From Alkaliphilus metalliredigens QYMF (GTDB lineage: Bacteria; Bacillota; Clostridia; Peptostreptococcales; Natronincolaceae), in NCBI RefSeq assembly GCF_000016985.1, contig NC_009633.1, forward strand, positions 4,693,539 through 4,757,538: 64,000 bases of DNA, in the 5' to 3' direction. Position numbers and translations under genes: made by a program. Positions within the stretch are counted from its first letter, which is position 1. Every line of letters starts with the position of its first letter. This document shows, in pieces, positions 16,802 to 26,480 of this stretch. A model generated the notes under the pieces. The model saw only the letters and a list, made by a program, of their open reading frames with translations. It did no database searches and had not been told where the DNA came from.

Positions 16802-17902
16802 CTATAGACTCTTTTTAGCAGCCTTTCGAATGAGCATCCCAATTAAAATAGCTACGGGCATTCCAAATATAATAAAGTAGGCAGTATAATCAGTGAATTT
16901 TCCTAGATCCACATATACATTGGCTACACTCCCGCTATATTGAGATATATAGTATGTGACAGGGATTAAAGGTAGCCCTAGATAATTAAGTTCCTTTGCT
17001 TTTAGTACCTGCCCAAGGAGCATGGTGGCTGCGATATGTAGTGGAGCCAGGGTCATAAATATGCTATATACCCAAATTGACATAATAATGACTTGGACGT
17101 TTTCAATGAATGCACCGGGAAGATCCACAGCATCAAACACCGTCAACGTAGGCCATATCAATTGCTTTGTACCATACATTCCAAAGTTAGAGATCACCGA
17201 TACATGGATCAACAGATAATAAAGTAGTACGATAAAAATCGCTAGGGGCATAATTCGGGTGGCTTTTTCCGGTTTATCTAATAGAGCACCAAATATGAGT
17301 ATAATCTCGAAGCCTAAAAAGCTAAAAATCACAAGGTCTAATCCTGCAATCAGCTGACTGGGTGGAGTCTGAAAAATAGGAAGTAAATTTGTAAAATCTG
17401 TTTCATAAAAGGAAAGTGCAAACATAATGACCACAAAGATCACAATACCAGGAAACAATATATTTGTAATTCTCCCTAATGGCTCGATTCCAAAACGACT
17501 TGAATAAGCCACTACCATGAGCATCATAATGGCAATGATGGTCATTGGTGTTCTGGGAAGCATAAACACTTTCACTACCTCTACTAAAATTCGCAACAAC
17601 AATCCATTGGTTCCTACCAAATAGACAATAAAAAATAAACTAAATAAATAGGCTATGGGCTTCGTCACCGTAAAGGAGAGGATCTCAAAGTAGCTTTTTC
17701 CCGGAAAGGACTTGACAATATAGCCATGGATAAAAGCAATGCCCATGGTCAACGTCCCCCCCATTATCAAGAGGATGATGGCATCGGTTTCTACCAGCTG
17801 TACAAGCTCTCGGGGGAGGGTCAAAGCCCCCACACCAATCAACGTAAGAACTAATATATTGACCATTTGATATATAGATATACGATCATTATTTGAAAAC
17901 AT
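16802..17902 (-). CDS. Spore germination protein, GerAB/endospore permease family (copy 2)
   Basis: This 366-residue protein has about ten membrane helices and belongs to the GerAB family within the APC superfamily. The N-terminus (SIYQMVNILVLTLIGVGALTLPREL) carries the conserved helix-1 unwound region that forms part of the amino-acid ligand pocket. GerAB subunits sit in the spore inner membrane with GerAA and GerAC and sense germinants. It starts 4 bp after the upstream gerB paralogue and is clearly related to it (shared SFPGKxxFEILSFTxTKP segment). Two different B subunits in one operon suggest alternative receptors sharing A and C. Confidence 0.93.
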   Translation of the reverse strand: MFSNNDRISIYQMVNILVLTLIGVGALTLPRELVQLVETDAIILLIMGGTLTMGIAFIHGYIVKSFPGKSYFEILSFTVTKPIAYLFSLFFIVYLVGTNGLLLRILVEVVKVFMLPRTPMTIIAIMMLMVVAYSSRFGIEPLGRITNILFPGIVIFVVIMFALSFYETDFTNLLPIFQTPPSQLIAGLDLVIFSFLGFEIILIFGALLDKPEKATRIMPLAIFIVLLYYLLIHVSVISNFGMYGTKQLIWPTLTVFDAVDLPGAFIENVQVIIMSIWVYSIFMTLAPLHIAATMLLGQVLKAKELNYLGLPLIPVTYYISQYSGSVANVYVDLGKFTDYTAYFIIFGMPVAILIGMLIRKAAKKSL

Positions 17903-17905
17903 ACT

Positions 17906-19015
17906 TCATCCCACCTCCTTCCCCATCTTCTTTGTTCGCCTTAGCATCGTAGACAATGCGACTCCTATTGGAATTAGGATCACAACCCCATAGGCTGTGT
18001 AATCCGTAAATACACCTAGATTTTCGTAAACAGCTGCTATGTTCCCATCCCATCTGGCAAACATAAAAACCAAAGGGAGTATTGGCAAGGCATAATAGCG
18101 ATGTTCCTTTCCACCAGTCATCTGCATGGTAAATACAGTGGCAGCTAAATAGAAGGGTGCTATGGTGGTAAATATGGTAATGGTCCATATTACCATGACG
18201 AAAGCCTGTACATTTTCAATAAAGGCACCGGGCAGCTCAATGATTCCAAAAAGATTTAGCAGGGGCCAGGTCAGGTGTTCCAGTTGCTGTTCTCCTAAAA
18301 CTCCTAAAACCGAAGCATTTAACATGAGATATAATAATAACGTGATGGCAATCGCAAACAGTCCTATCTTAGTGGCTTTTTTAGGTTCATTTAGAAATCC
18401 ACCAAAGATCAGCAACACTTCAAACCCTAAAAAGCTAAATAGCGCAAAAACAACGCCTTGTAGTAGATCCGAAAAAGAGAGCTGAAAGATAGGTAAGAGG
18501 TTGGAAATATCCATATTCTGCCAGGATATGGTAAATAAGATTATGATTAAAACCCCTAAGGGTATAATAATGAGCTCTGCCATTCTTCCCAGTACTTCTA
18601 TACCTCCCCTAACCAAATAAATACTCACCAATAGCATCAGTATAAATATCACTTCCACAGGGGTCCTGGGTAGCAGAAATGTTTTGACCACATCTGAAAA
18701 TATGCGAACCACATACCCTGTCATGCCGATAAAGTACAGTGTTGTATAGATGCCCACAGCATAGGCCATGGGTTTCGTTAGGGTAAAAGAAAGAATCTCG
18801 AAAAAACCTTTTCCTGGAAAGGATTTCACAATATAACCATGAACAAAAGAAATACCGATTGCCACCAGGGCTCCCGTAATCAATACAACCCAACCATCGG
18901 CCCCAGCCGATTCTGCTAATCCTTGTGGCAAGGTCAGGGCCCCTACTCCCACCATGGTCAGTATGACAATATTGATCATTTGAGAGGTGGATACGCTATC
19001 ATTATTGGAATACAC
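17906..19015 (-). CDS. Spore germination protein, GerAB/endospore permease family (copy 1)
   Basis: This 369-residue, ten-helix GerAB-type germinant receptor subunit has the N-terminal QMINIVILTMVGVGALTLPQGLAES helix-1 motif and the SFPGKGFFEILSFTLTKP loop shared with the next gene. It begins with GTG behind GTAGGAGG. Its start is 23 bp beyond the gerC stop, so the order is gerA, gerC, gerB1, gerB2. Ligand identity cannot be read from sequence, but differences from copy 2 in the membrane core suggest a different germinant. Confidence 0.93.
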   Translation of the reverse strand: MYSNNDSVSTSQMINIVILTMVGVGALTLPQGLAESAGADGWVVLITGALVAIGISFVHGYIVKSFPGKGFFEILSFTLTKPMAYAVGIYTTLYFIGMTGYVVRIFSDVVKTFLLPRTPVEVIFILMLLVSIYLVRGGIEVLGRMAELIIIPLGVLIIILFTISWQNMDISNLLPIFQLSFSDLLQGVVFALFSFLGFEVLLIFGGFLNEPKKATKIGLFAIAITLLLYLMLNASVLGVLGEQQLEHLTWPLLNLFGIIELPGAFIENVQAFVMVIWTITIFTTIAPFYLAATVFTMQMTGGKEHRYYALPILPLVFMFARWDGNIAAVYENLGVFTDYTAYGVVILIPIGVALSTMLRRTKKMGKEVG

Positions 19016-19038
19016 CGACCTCGCCTCCTACTTCTTCC

Positions 19039-20277
19039 CTATATTGTTAACCCAATACGACGTATTTGGGTGCTAATATTCGGTACAATCTCTATATTAG
19101 GATAAAGTTCCTCCCAATCCTCCTCTAGTTCATTCCAAAGCTTTGGATGGTATTTTCTAAGGTAATTGTCGATGGCCAGTACATCCACCTGAAATTCCTG
19201 CTGAAGTTTTTCGATGGTTCTACCTAATTCCATTTCTAGCTTTTCACAGACCAAGCCCTCTAGTTCTCTAATGATATTTGGATCCAATAAATCCGCCTCA
19301 GGATTAAAGAAATACTGTTCAATTTCGCCTTCTGTCTCAATGTCTATGGTAATCTTGATCCCATCACCAGTCTTGTCTAGTTTATATTGACTAGATAGAT
19401 AGATTAAGTCAATGGGTACAATATGTTCATGTCCCTCTTCTCCTTCATGTATAACCGTCAACCCTCCAGGTTGGGCCGTTCCCCTGATAATTTCCACAGC
19501 TCTAGTTTCAATCTCACCTAACCACCCCACCATTTGATAATTTTTAATCACAGCGGATCCGGCTACCTTTATGTCCCCGTCTCCGGGTATGATCCTTGGT
19601 ATCACCGTATTTCCCCATCGATGTAGATCCTGTAAAACATCTCCTATGATTCCTCCTCCAGACCGAGGGGAGCGATCTTTATTTCGAAATATGTCTGCTA
19701 TGAATTCCCCTGTCAAGGGATTAATGTTAGGTTCTACCGTTAAAACATCCTTGGCATTTCCTGATGCAATTGTTACATCTACCCGTCTACTAATAAAGGG
19801 ATCCCTCTCTATGGCATCTAATATTTCTCGAAACAATTTGGGATCCCTTGCCACTGCTTCCCCTATTACAATTGCCTGCATGTGTCCAAAAAAAACCTGC
19901 CTGTTGAGTCGAGTGGTCAATATGCGGCTGGCGGAATAAAGGTTTTGCCCTACTGTATGATAAAAAATATTAGCCTCTTCCCCTTCTCCCATAATGAATG
20001 CAAAGCTAGGCAAAGCATAGGTAAATGTATATCTGTTTCTATCGGTATCCCTAGGAGCATGGGTGGATACCGCTACGGAACCACCCTCCTCCTCACTCCT
20101 CCAACCTCCCTCTTCAGCTGGTTCTTCTTCGTTTTCACCAGGGGATGGTGGTTCATATTTATCTATTCCCAAAGACATAACATAGGCTCTTTTATCGCTT
20201 TCTATGACATCCCAGCAACCAGTTAGGGTCACCATGGTAATTAAGAACACTAATAATATGATTGTCTTTCTTCTCAT
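19039..20277 (-). CDS. Spore germination lipoprotein, Ger(x)C family
   Basis: This 412-residue lipoprotein has a basic N-terminus, a hydrophobic stretch and the lipobox LTGCWD, the classic start of GerAC proteins, followed by three mixed domains ending in an amphipathic helix (ELEGLVCEKLEMELGRTIEKL) and NYLRKYHPKLWNELEEDW. GerC anchors to the outer face of the spore inner membrane and is needed for GerA/GerB receptor assembly. A low-complexity acidic stretch (PGENEEEPAEEGG) near residue 50 is an insertion relative to typical GerAC. The start at 20277 has AGGAGG at 9 nt. Confidence 0.93.
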   Translation of the reverse strand: MRRKTIILLVFLITMVTLTGCWDVIESDKRAYVMSLGIDKYEPPSPGENEEEPAEEGGWRSEEEGGSVAVSTHAPRDTDRNRYTFTYALPSFAFIMGEGEEANIFYHTVGQNLYSASRILTTRLNRQVFFGHMQAIVIGEAVARDPKLFREILDAIERDPFISRRVDVTIASGNAKDVLTVEPNINPLTGEFIADIFRNKDRSPRSGGGIIGDVLQDLHRWGNTVIPRIIPGDGDIKVAGSAVIKNYQMVGWLGEIETRAVEIIRGTAQPGGLTVIHEGEEGHEHIVPIDLIYLSSQYKLDKTGDGIKITIDIETEGEIEQYFFNPEADLLDPNIIRELEGLVCEKLEMELGRTIEKLQQEFQVDVLAIDNYLRKYHPKLWNELEEDWEELYPNIEIVPNISTQIRRIGLTI

Positions 20278-20304
20278 TTCCATTGTCCTCCTGACTTACC
20301 GAGT

Positions 20305-21885
20305 TCACTTCTTTTCCTCTATGTCAAAGTCTTCTTCTTGGTGATCATCCATTCGTCCCTTCTGGTTTTTTGGGGCATTGACATCCCTTTTATTCATCAT
20401 AAGCTGTGGTGCTCTGATGACTGCATCCTTTAGATCAGAGAATTGATGAACAAATGTTACAAAGGGAGATAAATAAGGCATACCAAAACTCTTAAGACTA
20501 CATAGGTGAATCAGCATCACTAAAGTGATCAGCATGATACCATAAAGACCAAATATTGCCGCTGAAAACAAAATAATAAAACGAATCAACCTAACGGAAA
20601 TAGCCAGATTGTAGCTAGGTATTGCAAAGCTGGCTATGGCCGTAATTGCAACAACAATAACCATCAGTGGTCCAACGATTCCTGCCTCCACCGCCGCCTG
20701 TCCAATAACCAAGCCCCCAACAATACCGATTGTGGAGCCGATGGCACCTGGAAGGCGAACTCCGGCTTCCCTTAAAATTTCTATTGTGACCTCCATAATC
20801 AAAGCTTCTATAACAGCAGGGAAGGGTACCCCTCTTCTGGTGGCAGCTAAGGTCAGAGCTAAATCTGTTGGAATCATTTGGGGATGAAATGAAGAAATTC
20901 CCACATAGAGAGCAGGAGCATAGAGGGCTATTAGAAGACAAAAATATCTTAATATTCGAACCATGGTCCCAATATCCCATCGTTCATAGTAATCCTCTGC
21001 AGACTGCATCATCATATTAAATGTGGTTGGCACCATCAGGGCAAAGGGTGTGTTATCTACCACAAGAATCACACGCCCCTGATAAATGCCAGCGGCTGCC
21101 ACATCTGGCCGCTCTGTATTTTGAATTTGTGGAAAAAGGGACTGCCATTCGTCCTCAATGAATTCCTCTAACTGTCCACTCTCTATGATGGCATCTACAT
21201 CAATTTTATTTAGCCTTTTATCCACCTCTTCTAAAACGCCCTTGTTGGCAATGTCCTCCATATACATGACCACCACATCGGTTTGAGACCTGACTCCCAC
21301 CCGATAATTCTTTACCTTTAGTCGATGGTCTCTTATCCTTCTACGTATCAGGGCGGTATTAAATCTCATTGTTTCTGTAAATCCATCTCGTGGTCCTCTA
21401 ATCACCGCTTCTGTCTCAGGCTCAGAGATCCCTCGCCCCTCCCAGCCTCTGGAGGCAATAATAATGATTTTTTCATAATCATCCAATAGCAGGGCTGTTT
21501 CGCCACTAAATATATTCACCAACACATCTTCAATGGTATCTACTTCCTCGATTTCCGAAACCGCTAATGTTTTATTCTTCAGCAAATCTATAAAATTGTC
21601 CTTTATGGCCTTAGGTTTAGGGTCCACTAGTCTTGAATCTATCATTAAGCTTTCCATGATGTAATTATTAATTAAGTCCTTGTTCACCATACCATCTATC
21701 CAGATAACAGCACCTTTGTGCTTATTCTCTTTCCCAATGGTAAATTCCCGATAAACCACGTCATCACAATCTTTGAGAAATCCTTTTATGGTCTCTAAAT
21801 TTTTCTGTAGGCTTCTATTGATTTTTGCTTCCTCTGGCTTCTTTGGTTTTTCCTTTTTACCAAAAAATTGATCCCATAATCCCAT
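20305..21885 (-). CDS. Spore germination protein, GerA family
   Basis: This 526-residue GerAA-type subunit has an N-terminal soluble domain (about 1-290) with FIDLLKNKTLAVSEIEEVDT and the motif RGPRDGFTETMRFNTALIRRRI, then five or so membrane helices and an acidic C-terminal tail. GerA proteins form the channel-like subunit of germinant receptors in the spore inner membrane. It is followed by gerC 27 bp later and preceded by a small membrane protein. GGGGAGG precedes the ATG. Length and motif order are ordinary. Confidence 0.95.
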   Translation of the reverse strand: MGLWDQFFGKKEKPKKPEEAKINRSLQKNLETIKGFLKDCDDVVYREFTIGKENKHKGAVIWIDGMVNKDLINNYIMESLMIDSRLVDPKPKAIKDNFIDLLKNKTLAVSEIEEVDTIEDVLVNIFSGETALLLDDYEKIIIIASRGWEGRGISEPETEAVIRGPRDGFTETMRFNTALIRRRIRDHRLKVKNYRVGVRSQTDVVVMYMEDIANKGVLEEVDKRLNKIDVDAIIESGQLEEFIEDEWQSLFPQIQNTERPDVAAAGIYQGRVILVVDNTPFALMVPTTFNMMMQSAEDYYERWDIGTMVRILRYFCLLIALYAPALYVGISSFHPQMIPTDLALTLAATRRGVPFPAVIEALIMEVTIEILREAGVRLPGAIGSTIGIVGGLVIGQAAVEAGIVGPLMVIVVAITAIASFAIPSYNLAISVRLIRFIILFSAAIFGLYGIMLITLVMLIHLCSLKSFGMPYLSPFVTFVHQFSDLKDAVIRAPQLMMNKRDVNAPKNQKGRMDDHQEEDFDIEEKK

Positions 21886-21903
21886 ATCTGTTCCTCCCCG
21901 AAT

Positions 21904-22110
21904 CTAAAAAATCCTAACCATAACAAACAGCGCGATGCCTCCGATGATATAGACATAACCTAGGGCCTTGGCGATTTTCATATCTCTTTTAAGTTTCTTT
22001 TTCCTCAAAAGAGGCACATCTCTTAGCAATAAAAACAAACCTATAAACACCATTAATACCAACATATAGCCATCGTAAATTTCTTTGAACTTCATAAAAA
22101 ACTCCTGCAA
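21904..22110 (-). CDS. Small two-helix membrane protein (CLC_0170-like)
   Basis: This 68-residue protein has two hydrophobic segments (YMLVLMVFIGLFLLL and ALGYVYIIGGIALFVMV) flanking a basic loop (RKKKLKRDMK). It resembles the CLC_0170 family that accompanies ger operons in clostridia. The TTG at 22110 is chosen because AAAAGGG lies 8 nt ahead; the GTG at 22119 abuts the same site. It starts the germination operon, 18 bp before gerA. Similar small proteins modulate receptor function in Bacillus (GerD-like accessory roles), but I claim no function. Confidence 0.7.
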   Translation of the reverse strand: MQEFFMKFKEIYDGYMLVLMVFIGLFLLLRDVPLLRKKKLKRDMKIAKALGYVYIIGGIALFVMVRIF

Positions 22111-22189
22111 ACCACTCACCCTTTTCTTTTAGAACTTCTGATTATAATATTTGCCATCTCTGGCCTTTATATGCAATTAGTTGAAAATA

Positions 22190-22214
22190 AAAAACCCAAG
22201 GGTTTCCCCTTGGG
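22190..22214 (-). terminator. Rho-independent terminator after the nucleotidyltransferase gene
   Basis: CCCAAGGG (22195-22202) and CCCTTGGG (22207-22214) with a 4-nt loop, followed on the minus strand by a T-run. Confidence 0.85.
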
Positions 22215-22234
22215 CTCTTACTTGCTTTATTCTT

Positions 22235-22981
22235 TTATGATAGATATTTTCCTAGTATTTCAATATCCTCTAGACGATCGATGTCATTGCCGATTTCAGG
22301 ATAATCACTAATAATGGCCTTTGCTCGTATGTAAAACCTGTCTTCAATATGTCTTTCAACATCCTCTAAGCCCACCTGCCGTAGCATAAATCGCAACAAA
22401 AATCCAAACCCTAAAATTCTAGCCATCTGAAGGGGGTTTTTTCGATAACGTACCATCCCTCGTCCTACTTGGTCAAGGGACTCCATGGCCATAGGGTTCA
22501 GAAGGAATAAGTTCCCCCCAGTGAAGAGCCCCTCCTTTAGGGTAACATAGGTGCGTTTCACATCGGGATACTTCTCTTGACAAAGAAATCGCGAGATAAC
22601 GGGGTAGTATAGGTCAGCTTCATACCTCTTCGTTTGTTCAATAAAATTATTTACAGCTTCCGCCCTGAGCAGTGGGATATCACATGTGACAATCAGCAAA
22701 GGTTCTTCATCTCCAAGGGACTTGATTGCGGTCTCTACGTTATCAATGATACTTCCTGTAGCTAAGATCATCCCATCCACTTCTTCTAGGGTTGATCCTA
22801 GCCCTTCTAATTGTCCCACCACATAAATTTCTTCGATGGCATCGGATTGCCTTAAGGCTTTTATAATATACTGAATCATCGCTTTTCCCTGTATCTCCAC
22901 CAAGGCTTTATTGAATAAGAATCCATTTTCATTGTCCTTATCCTTATCCTTTTCATCTCCCGCTAATATCATGGCCTTCAC
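22235..22981 (-). CDS. MobA-like NTP transferase domain protein
   Basis: This 248-residue nucleotidyltransferase of GT-A/MobA type begins MKAMILAGD (the nucleotide-binding signature with an acidic insertion KDKDKDNEN in the loop), continues with NKALVEIQGKAMIQYI, and has the metal-binding Asp in IVTCDIPLL. The GTG at 22981 is chosen because AGGAGG lies 7 nt ahead; longer readings would overlap the GntR gene by 44 bp without their own site. It is the last gene of an ispE-gntR operon. Similar clostridial proteins are often annotated as molybdenum cofactor guanylyltransferase-like; its real substrate is unknown. Confidence 0.82.
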   Translation of the reverse strand: MKAMILAGDEKDKDKDNENGFLFNKALVEIQGKAMIQYIIKALRQSDAIEEIYVVGQLEGLGSTLEEVDGMILATGSIIDNVETAIKSLGDEEPLLIVTCDIPLLRAEAVNNFIEQTKRYEADLYYPVISRFLCQEKYPDVKRTYVTLKEGLFTGGNLFLLNPMAMESLDQVGRGMVRYRKNPLQMARILGFGFLLRFMLRQVGLEDVERHIEDRFYIRAKAIISDYPEIGNDIDRLEDIEILGKYLS

Positions 22982-23012
22982 TGTCATTCCTCCTGAGGCG
23001 ATAGCTGTTTCT

Positions 23013-23714
23013 TTACTTTTTTGGGTCTTTATTTTCTTGAGCGCTATACTTTGCAATTTGTTCCATCATATGACTGGCTAGATTTTCAATATGTTTCATA
23101 CTCAGTTCACTTGCCCGCTCTGAGTTACGGGCAGCGATGCACTCTAATATCGCTTGATGTTCAACTACCAGTTCCTTAGAGTTGTTGTATTCAGAAATAT
23201 ATCTGACACGAAAACGATGAACCTGCTCTCGAAGTCCTTGGGCGATTTGTATTAGTTTTTCATTTCGAGTGGAGGCAAAAATCCGTTCGTGAAAGGCCAC
23301 ATCTTTTTCAATCATGCCTTCTATATCATTTCTTTCATAGCATTTTTTGAATTGATAGGAAATCATTTCCAATTCGTCCAACTCTTCATCTGTCATCCGC
23401 TGGGCAGATAAAGAAGCGGCTAGCCCCTCCATCACTGTACGCACCTCTAGTACATCGCTGATGTCCTTTGTGGAGACATCAGCCACATAGGCACCTTTTC
23501 TAGGTACCATGATGATTAAGCCTTCTAGCTCAAGCTTTCGCATTGATTCCCTTACAGGGGTTCTACTCACCCCCAGCTGTTCTGCTAACTGTATCTCCAT
23601 TAGACGCTGCCCTGGTTCTAATTTTCCCTCTAAAATTGATTCTCTTAAATGCTCAAATACAATCTCCCTTAATGGCTTATAATTTTCAATTTCTAGCTTT
23701 TTCAAGTTATTCAT
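23013..23714 (-). CDS. GntR-family transcriptional regulator (FadR/FCD type)
   Basis: This 233-residue regulator has an N-terminal winged helix-turn-helix (ESILEGKLEPGQRLMEIQLAEQLGVSRTPVRESM, residues about 20-60) and a C-terminal FCD all-helical ligand domain with the metal-type residues Asp and His in EKDVAFHERIF, VVEHQAIL and MKHIENL. FCD domains usually bind small carboxylates via a metal. It overlaps the ispE stop by 8 bp, indicating translational coupling. The target is unknown; there is no obvious palindrome next to its own gene. Confidence 0.92.
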   Translation of the reverse strand: MNNLKKLEIENYKPLREIVFEHLRESILEGKLEPGQRLMEIQLAEQLGVSRTPVRESMRKLELEGLIIMVPRKGAYVADVSTKDISDVLEVRTVMEGLAASLSAQRMTDEELDELEMISYQFKKCYERNDIEGMIEKDVAFHERIFASTRNEKLIQIAQGLREQVHRFRVRYISEYNNSKELVVEHQAILECIAARNSERASELSMKHIENLASHMMEQIAKYSAQENKDPKK

Positions 23715-24582
23715 CCCATTTCCTCCTACTGTAGCTTTGCACTAAGTGAGTCTGCTTGTACAAAATAGATAAATTTTCATAAGCAGACTTGGCTCTTCCA
23801 TAGTTTTTATAGATACCAAAAACAGTGGGTCCACTGCCTGACATCATAGCTCCTATGGCGTTATATTCAAGCATTTTACGCTTCATTTCTCGAATGATAG
23901 GATGATTTCGCTGGGTAACAGATTCTAACACATTATGCATTTTTCCAGCTAGTGTATATAGATCCCCCTCTTTAACTGCCTGTATAACCTCATCGGTATT
24001 AGGTCTACTATCTAGTTTAGACAAATCCAACTGTCTGTATACTTCGGCGGTAGAAACTGAAATGGCAGGCTTTGCAATCACCATCCATACATTTTTCAAT
24101 CCCTCTATGGGTGTCAATATTTCTCCAATCCCTCTAGCTATGGCTGCCCCTCCTAAAATACAAAAAGGGACATCTGCACCAAGTTTCACACCTAAGTCCA
24201 TCAATTGTTTTGGGGTCAGTCTCAATCTCCACATGTGGTTAAGTCCCTCTAATACTGCAGCAGCATTGCTGCTCCCCCCTGCCAGTCCTGCAGCCACAGG
24301 AATCCGCTTATCAATGTAAATATTGACGCCTCGATTGATTCCAGAATTTTCTCTGATTATCTCAGCAGCCCGATAAGCAATATTATCCTCATTGGTGGGG
24401 ATGAACTCACATTGGGTAGAAATTCGAATCTCCGAGTCTTTTCTCTCTTCTAAAGTGATTAGATCATAAAGATCAATCTGCTGCATGATCATCTCCACTT
24501 CATGATATCCATCAGATCTTCTACCTAATACATCAAGGGAGAGATTGATTTTAGCTCTAGACTTAAGTTGTACTTGTTTCAT
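23707..24582 (-). CDS. ispE: 4-(cytidine 5'-diphospho)-2-C-methyl-D-erythritol kinase
   Basis: This 291-residue GHMP kinase acts in the MEP isoprenoid pathway, phosphorylating CDP-methylerythritol. The start SRAKINLSLDVLGRRSDGYHEV, the ATP loop PVAAGLAGGSSNAAAVL (about 96-112) and MMSGSGPTVFG near the C-terminus are diagnostic. The ATG at 24582 has GAGGAG upstream; a longer N-terminal reading of 21 residues is not homologous to the family. It heads the operon with the GntR regulator. Confidence 0.96.
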   Translation of the reverse strand: MKQVQLKSRAKINLSLDVLGRRSDGYHEVEMIMQQIDLYDLITLEERKDSEIRISTQCEFIPTNEDNIAYRAAEIIRENSGINRGVNIYIDKRIPVAAGLAGGSSNAAAVLEGLNHMWRLRLTPKQLMDLGVKLGADVPFCILGGAAIARGIGEILTPIEGLKNVWMVIAKPAISVSTAEVYRQLDLSKLDSRPNTDEVIQAVKEGDLYTLAGKMHNVLESVTQRNHPIIREMKRKMLEYNAIGAMMSGSGPTVFGIYKNYGRAKSAYENLSILYKQTHLVQSYSRRKWDE

Positions 24583-24701
24583 CTCACTCGCTCCTCTATT
24601 ATTTCTAACTGTATATATTATATATGGGAGAGACATTTCCTGCAAATTTTTTCGTTTCCCTCTATAAACATTTTAAATTCTTACTTTCCATACATGAGCA
24701 A

Positions 24702-24723
24702 AGGGCCGCTTTTAGACGACCCT
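24702..24723 (-). terminator. Weak hairpin after the SPOCS/LysM gene
   Basis: AGGGCCG and CGACCCT (24702-24708 and 24717-24723), with one G-T pair, form a short stem followed by only three T residues on the minus strand. A possible weak terminator between the SipL-like gene and ispE. Confidence 0.4.
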
Positions 24724-24776
24724 CTTATTGTTTATACTATTTTCCAAATTGCTATCACCGTGAAAGTTTATGCTAC

Positions 24777-26348
24777 TTAGAATTTGAAATGATGTACCTT
24801 TTCAATAATCAGCTGGTCCCCGGCCTTAACTGCTTCTGGATTTTCAATTCCATTGCTTTCAAGAATTTGTTTCACAGTGGTGTGGTATTTCTTTGCAACC
24901 TTCCACAGAGAATCCTCTGATTGCATAAAGTACACCGTCAAACTAGGTCGTTTGGAAATATCAACATCTTCTTGTAGCTCCATCACTTCATGGATGACTT
25001 CTATTGTTTTATACTGATAAGCTTCACAGGTAGCCCCAATGTTTACCTTTATCTCTATTTGTTCACCATTAATCAGATCATAATCTACTTGCTCTACAAA
25101 CATTTCAATATCCGCTTCCATTGTGACACTGAGCCCTTCTAGATCCACTGCCTGTCTGAAGGGAATTTCCTGATTAAAGCTATACAAAGGCTGCAGGTCT
25201 TCCTCAGAGGTATAAATGACATTAGCCTCCACTACCCCTTCAATCAATGCTTTATCCTCTACCAATTGATAGTCCGTACAAATCGGTTTACATTGAATAG
25301 AAAAAACTTCCTTCACCGGTGGATGGTTCGCGGGAATATCTAAGGTTTCTCTCAAAAGCATATAGGACCGATTTAACCCCATGTTTTCCTTGAGTATCAT
25401 TTGATTCTTTTCTATTTTCAATAATTGACTTGGAGAATATGCATCTACAATCACTTCTCTTGTCTCTGTTTCCATCACCTTTGCTTGGATTCTGACAATC
25501 GCTTCAATTTCTACTATTTTTCTCTCACCTTGAATATTTTCCTTCACCTCTGTGTAAACCTCTTCTACCCCCATGTTTATTTTTGCTTTCATATCACTAT
25601 AGGTCCCTTGTATTTCTACAAAATGGGTAAAGGGTAGCTCCTTTTTAAATATATTTAAGGACAATTCATCATCAGTTACATACAGCAAATCTACTAATAG
25701 TGTCCCTCCGACGATTACCTTACCATCAGTTACCTTGACCTCACGCTCTAGCACACGGGCATCCCACTTTAAAACCTCTTTAATACCCTCAAGATCTTCT
25801 TCAATCTCAAAAGTATCCTTAACTAATGTATCGGAACTATTTGTTCCCACAACATCAGTATACTGAATTGTCTCCTTCAATAATTCAATATCCTCTAATC
25901 CATTTAGTTCTCTGGTGACCTCTACATTTTTTTCTTCAACTACCGTGGCCGATAAGTTAACAACAGCCTTCACACCTATCTTACGTTCATTATTGATTGT
26001 ATAATCAATATGCTCTATTTCTGCTGTCACATCAGATGTCATGTGAGCTCCAATTCCTTCCAGTTCAATGCTTTGTTTAAATCCAGTACTGCTATCCACA
26101 CTGTATAGGGGTTGACTTCCTCCTTCTGAAACGTATAAAATCTTAAACTGAATATTCCCTTCTGCTATAATTTTGTTTTCCTCCATGGTATACTTGGTGA
26201 TATAAATCGTCCCATCAACAGATAACACCCTTGTAATATCTGGTTTTGTATCTGGAACAAGTATATCTCCTTCAATAATTGCCTGAGCCGACTCTTGACC
26301 AATCATTTGATCAAGCTTCAACGAGTCCCTCAATAATTCTACAGGCAT
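24777..26348 (-). CDS. SPOCS (DUF3794) and LysM protein, SipL-like spore morphogenetic protein
   Basis: This 523-residue protein has a repeated SPOCS/DUF3794 architecture: three copies around SAQAIIEGDILVPDTKPDITRVL, FSIQCKPICTDYQLVEDKALIEG and the intervening WDARVLEREVKVTDGKVIVGG region, each with a beta-rich module containing LYVSEGGSQPLYS or VIYTSEEDLQPLYS. A C-terminal LysM (about 470-518, SLWKVAKKYHTTVKQILESNG) closes it. The architecture and size match Clostridioides SipL, which links SpoIVA to the forespore surface during coat and exosporium assembly. The ATG at 26348 follows GAGGAGG. It is monocistronic. Confidence 0.88.
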   Translation of the reverse strand: MPVELLRDSLKLDQMIGQESAQAIIEGDILVPDTKPDITRVLSVDGTIYITKYTMEENKIIAEGNIQFKILYVSEGGSQPLYSVDSSTGFKQSIELEGIGAHMTSDVTAEIEHIDYTINNERKIGVKAVVNLSATVVEEKNVEVTRELNGLEDIELLKETIQYTDVVGTNSSDTLVKDTFEIEEDLEGIKEVLKWDARVLEREVKVTDGKVIVGGTLLVDLLYVTDDELSLNIFKKELPFTHFVEIQGTYSDMKAKINMGVEEVYTEVKENIQGERKIVEIEAIVRIQAKVMETETREVIVDAYSPSQLLKIEKNQMILKENMGLNRSYMLLRETLDIPANHPPVKEVFSIQCKPICTDYQLVEDKALIEGVVEANVIYTSEEDLQPLYSFNQEIPFRQAVDLEGLSVTMEADIEMFVEQVDYDLINGEQIEIKVNIGATCEAYQYKTIEVIHEVMELQEDVDISKRPSLTVYFMQSEDSLWKVAKKYHTTVKQILESNGIENPEAVKAGDQLIIEKVHHFKF

Positions 26349-26480
26349 TAAAATTCCTCCTCTCATATAATTAAAGATTCTTATTACATCATATTTTTCA
26401 TTATTTAAAATATGTTAGAAAGTTTGCCAAACCCCAGTTAGTCCAGTAAAATTTCTTTATATATATATGTGGCTAAACAT

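Noticed and set aside
22982-23056. A longer N-terminus for the nucleotidyltransferase overlapping the GntR gene
   Set aside because: The GTG at 22981 has a perfectly spaced AGGAGG and gives the family-typical MKAMILAG start; the longer reading lacks a site.
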